DNA from: Halisarca cf. caerulea
Lineage: Eukaryota > Porifera > Demospongiae > Chondrillida > Halisarcidae
Length of the DNA: 17,500 nucleotides
Assembly (NCBI GenBank): GCA_963170055.1
Contig: CAUJGJ010000397.1
Coordinates: 1,957,501 to 1,975,000, forward strand
Direction of reading: 5' to 3'
This document shows, in pieces, positions 17,201 through 17,500 of this stretch; the first letter of the stretch is position 1, and every line of letters begins with the position of its first letter. The notes beneath the pieces are model-generated. The model did not search any database and was not told the origin of the DNA. It saw only the letters and a program-made list of their open reading frames with translations. Made by a program: the position numbers and the translations under genes.

Positions 17201-17500
17201 GTAAGGCTTTCTTGTTGAAAGATCGAAGGGTCCGCGGGGTGGAAGAGTGAATACGATCTTGATTCCTTTTGTTTCTTAGCGAGAGCCTTACTGTAGAGGA
17301 GGCAGACTAGATGGGGGGGAAGGGTTCAAGAAAACGTTTTTTTTTCAAAACCACCAAATCCTTAAGCTCCACTGGCATCCACGCGCTTGTACTATGCTTG
17401 TACTCATATACTTTCCGTGTTTACTCGACGTCACACTATGTCATATCATTAGTCACGAGAAGTTCACATGACATTCGGAATGGAAGCCCGAGCAGATCGC
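17201..17500. other. Non-coding stretch at the right edge
   Basis: No further gene is seen. It would be intron or flank of the proline-rich exon. A GACGTCAC motif lies near 17427. Confidence 0.4.

Noticed and set aside
11793..17475. Terminal repeats around the long gene (TTCACATGAC near 11791 and 17463; TGTGACGTC near both ends)
   Set aside because: Matches are 9 to 10 bases only and in mixed orientation, too short to call element ends.

Overview
The window looks like an accessory, repeat-rich stretch of an animal nuclear genome. A marine invertebrate such as a sponge or cnidarian is my guess, but nothing in the sequence fixes the taxon. The evidence for an animal genome is spliceosomal GT-AG signals, long AT and CA/GT microsatellites, minisatellites, and two classes of eukaryotic retrotransposon. 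Protein assignments come from motifs I read by eye; no database search was possible.

Layout. (1) 1 to about 3500, minus strand: the 5' part of a non-LTR retrotransposon of the restriction-like-endonuclease (R2-like) type. Its reverse transcriptase frame is open for 839 codons and runs off the left edge. It carries an unusual Tudor-like insertion inside the RT domain and has two diverged 5' repeat monomers of about 318 bp. (2) 3582-3818: a 62-bp palindrome, then half of a dispersed repeat ending in an (AT)n run. (3) 3819-8983, minus strand: a nearly complete DIRS-type tyrosine-recombinase retrotransposon inserted into that (AT)n run. Its order is gag (two exons around a 271-bp intron), RT-RNase H (one in-frame TGA), then a tyrosine recombinase that overlaps the end of RT-RNase H. 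Short inverted termini with a 27-nt extension on the right match the known DIRS layout. (4) 8984-9425: the other half of the interrupted repeat, followed by an uninterrupted copy that shows what the empty site looked like. (5) 9425-11940: no convincing gene; long CA, GT and AT microsatellites and a second copy of the 62-bp palindrome. (6) 11964-15611, plus strand: one very long intronless frame of 1215 codons, broken only by an in-frame TGA and an in-frame TAG. It has Cys-rich segments and a SAP-like motif and belongs to an unidentified, possibly transposon-derived family. (7) 15612-16860: a possible 3'-terminal exon with a poly(A) signal, and two minisatellites (52-bp and about 45-bp units). 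(8) 16980-17500: overlapping weak exon signals on both strands, including a proline-rich exon with a nuclear-localisation-like basic cluster.

How the parts fit. The two retroelements are independent mobile elements. The DIRS element supplies all its own functions: Gag, RT, RNase H and recombinase. Its intron implies separate spliced mRNA and unspliced genomic RNA. The strongest candidates for something new are the Tudor-like insertion in the R2-like RT, the intron-containing DIRS gag, the co-varying 62-bp palindrome family, and the large double-stop gene.
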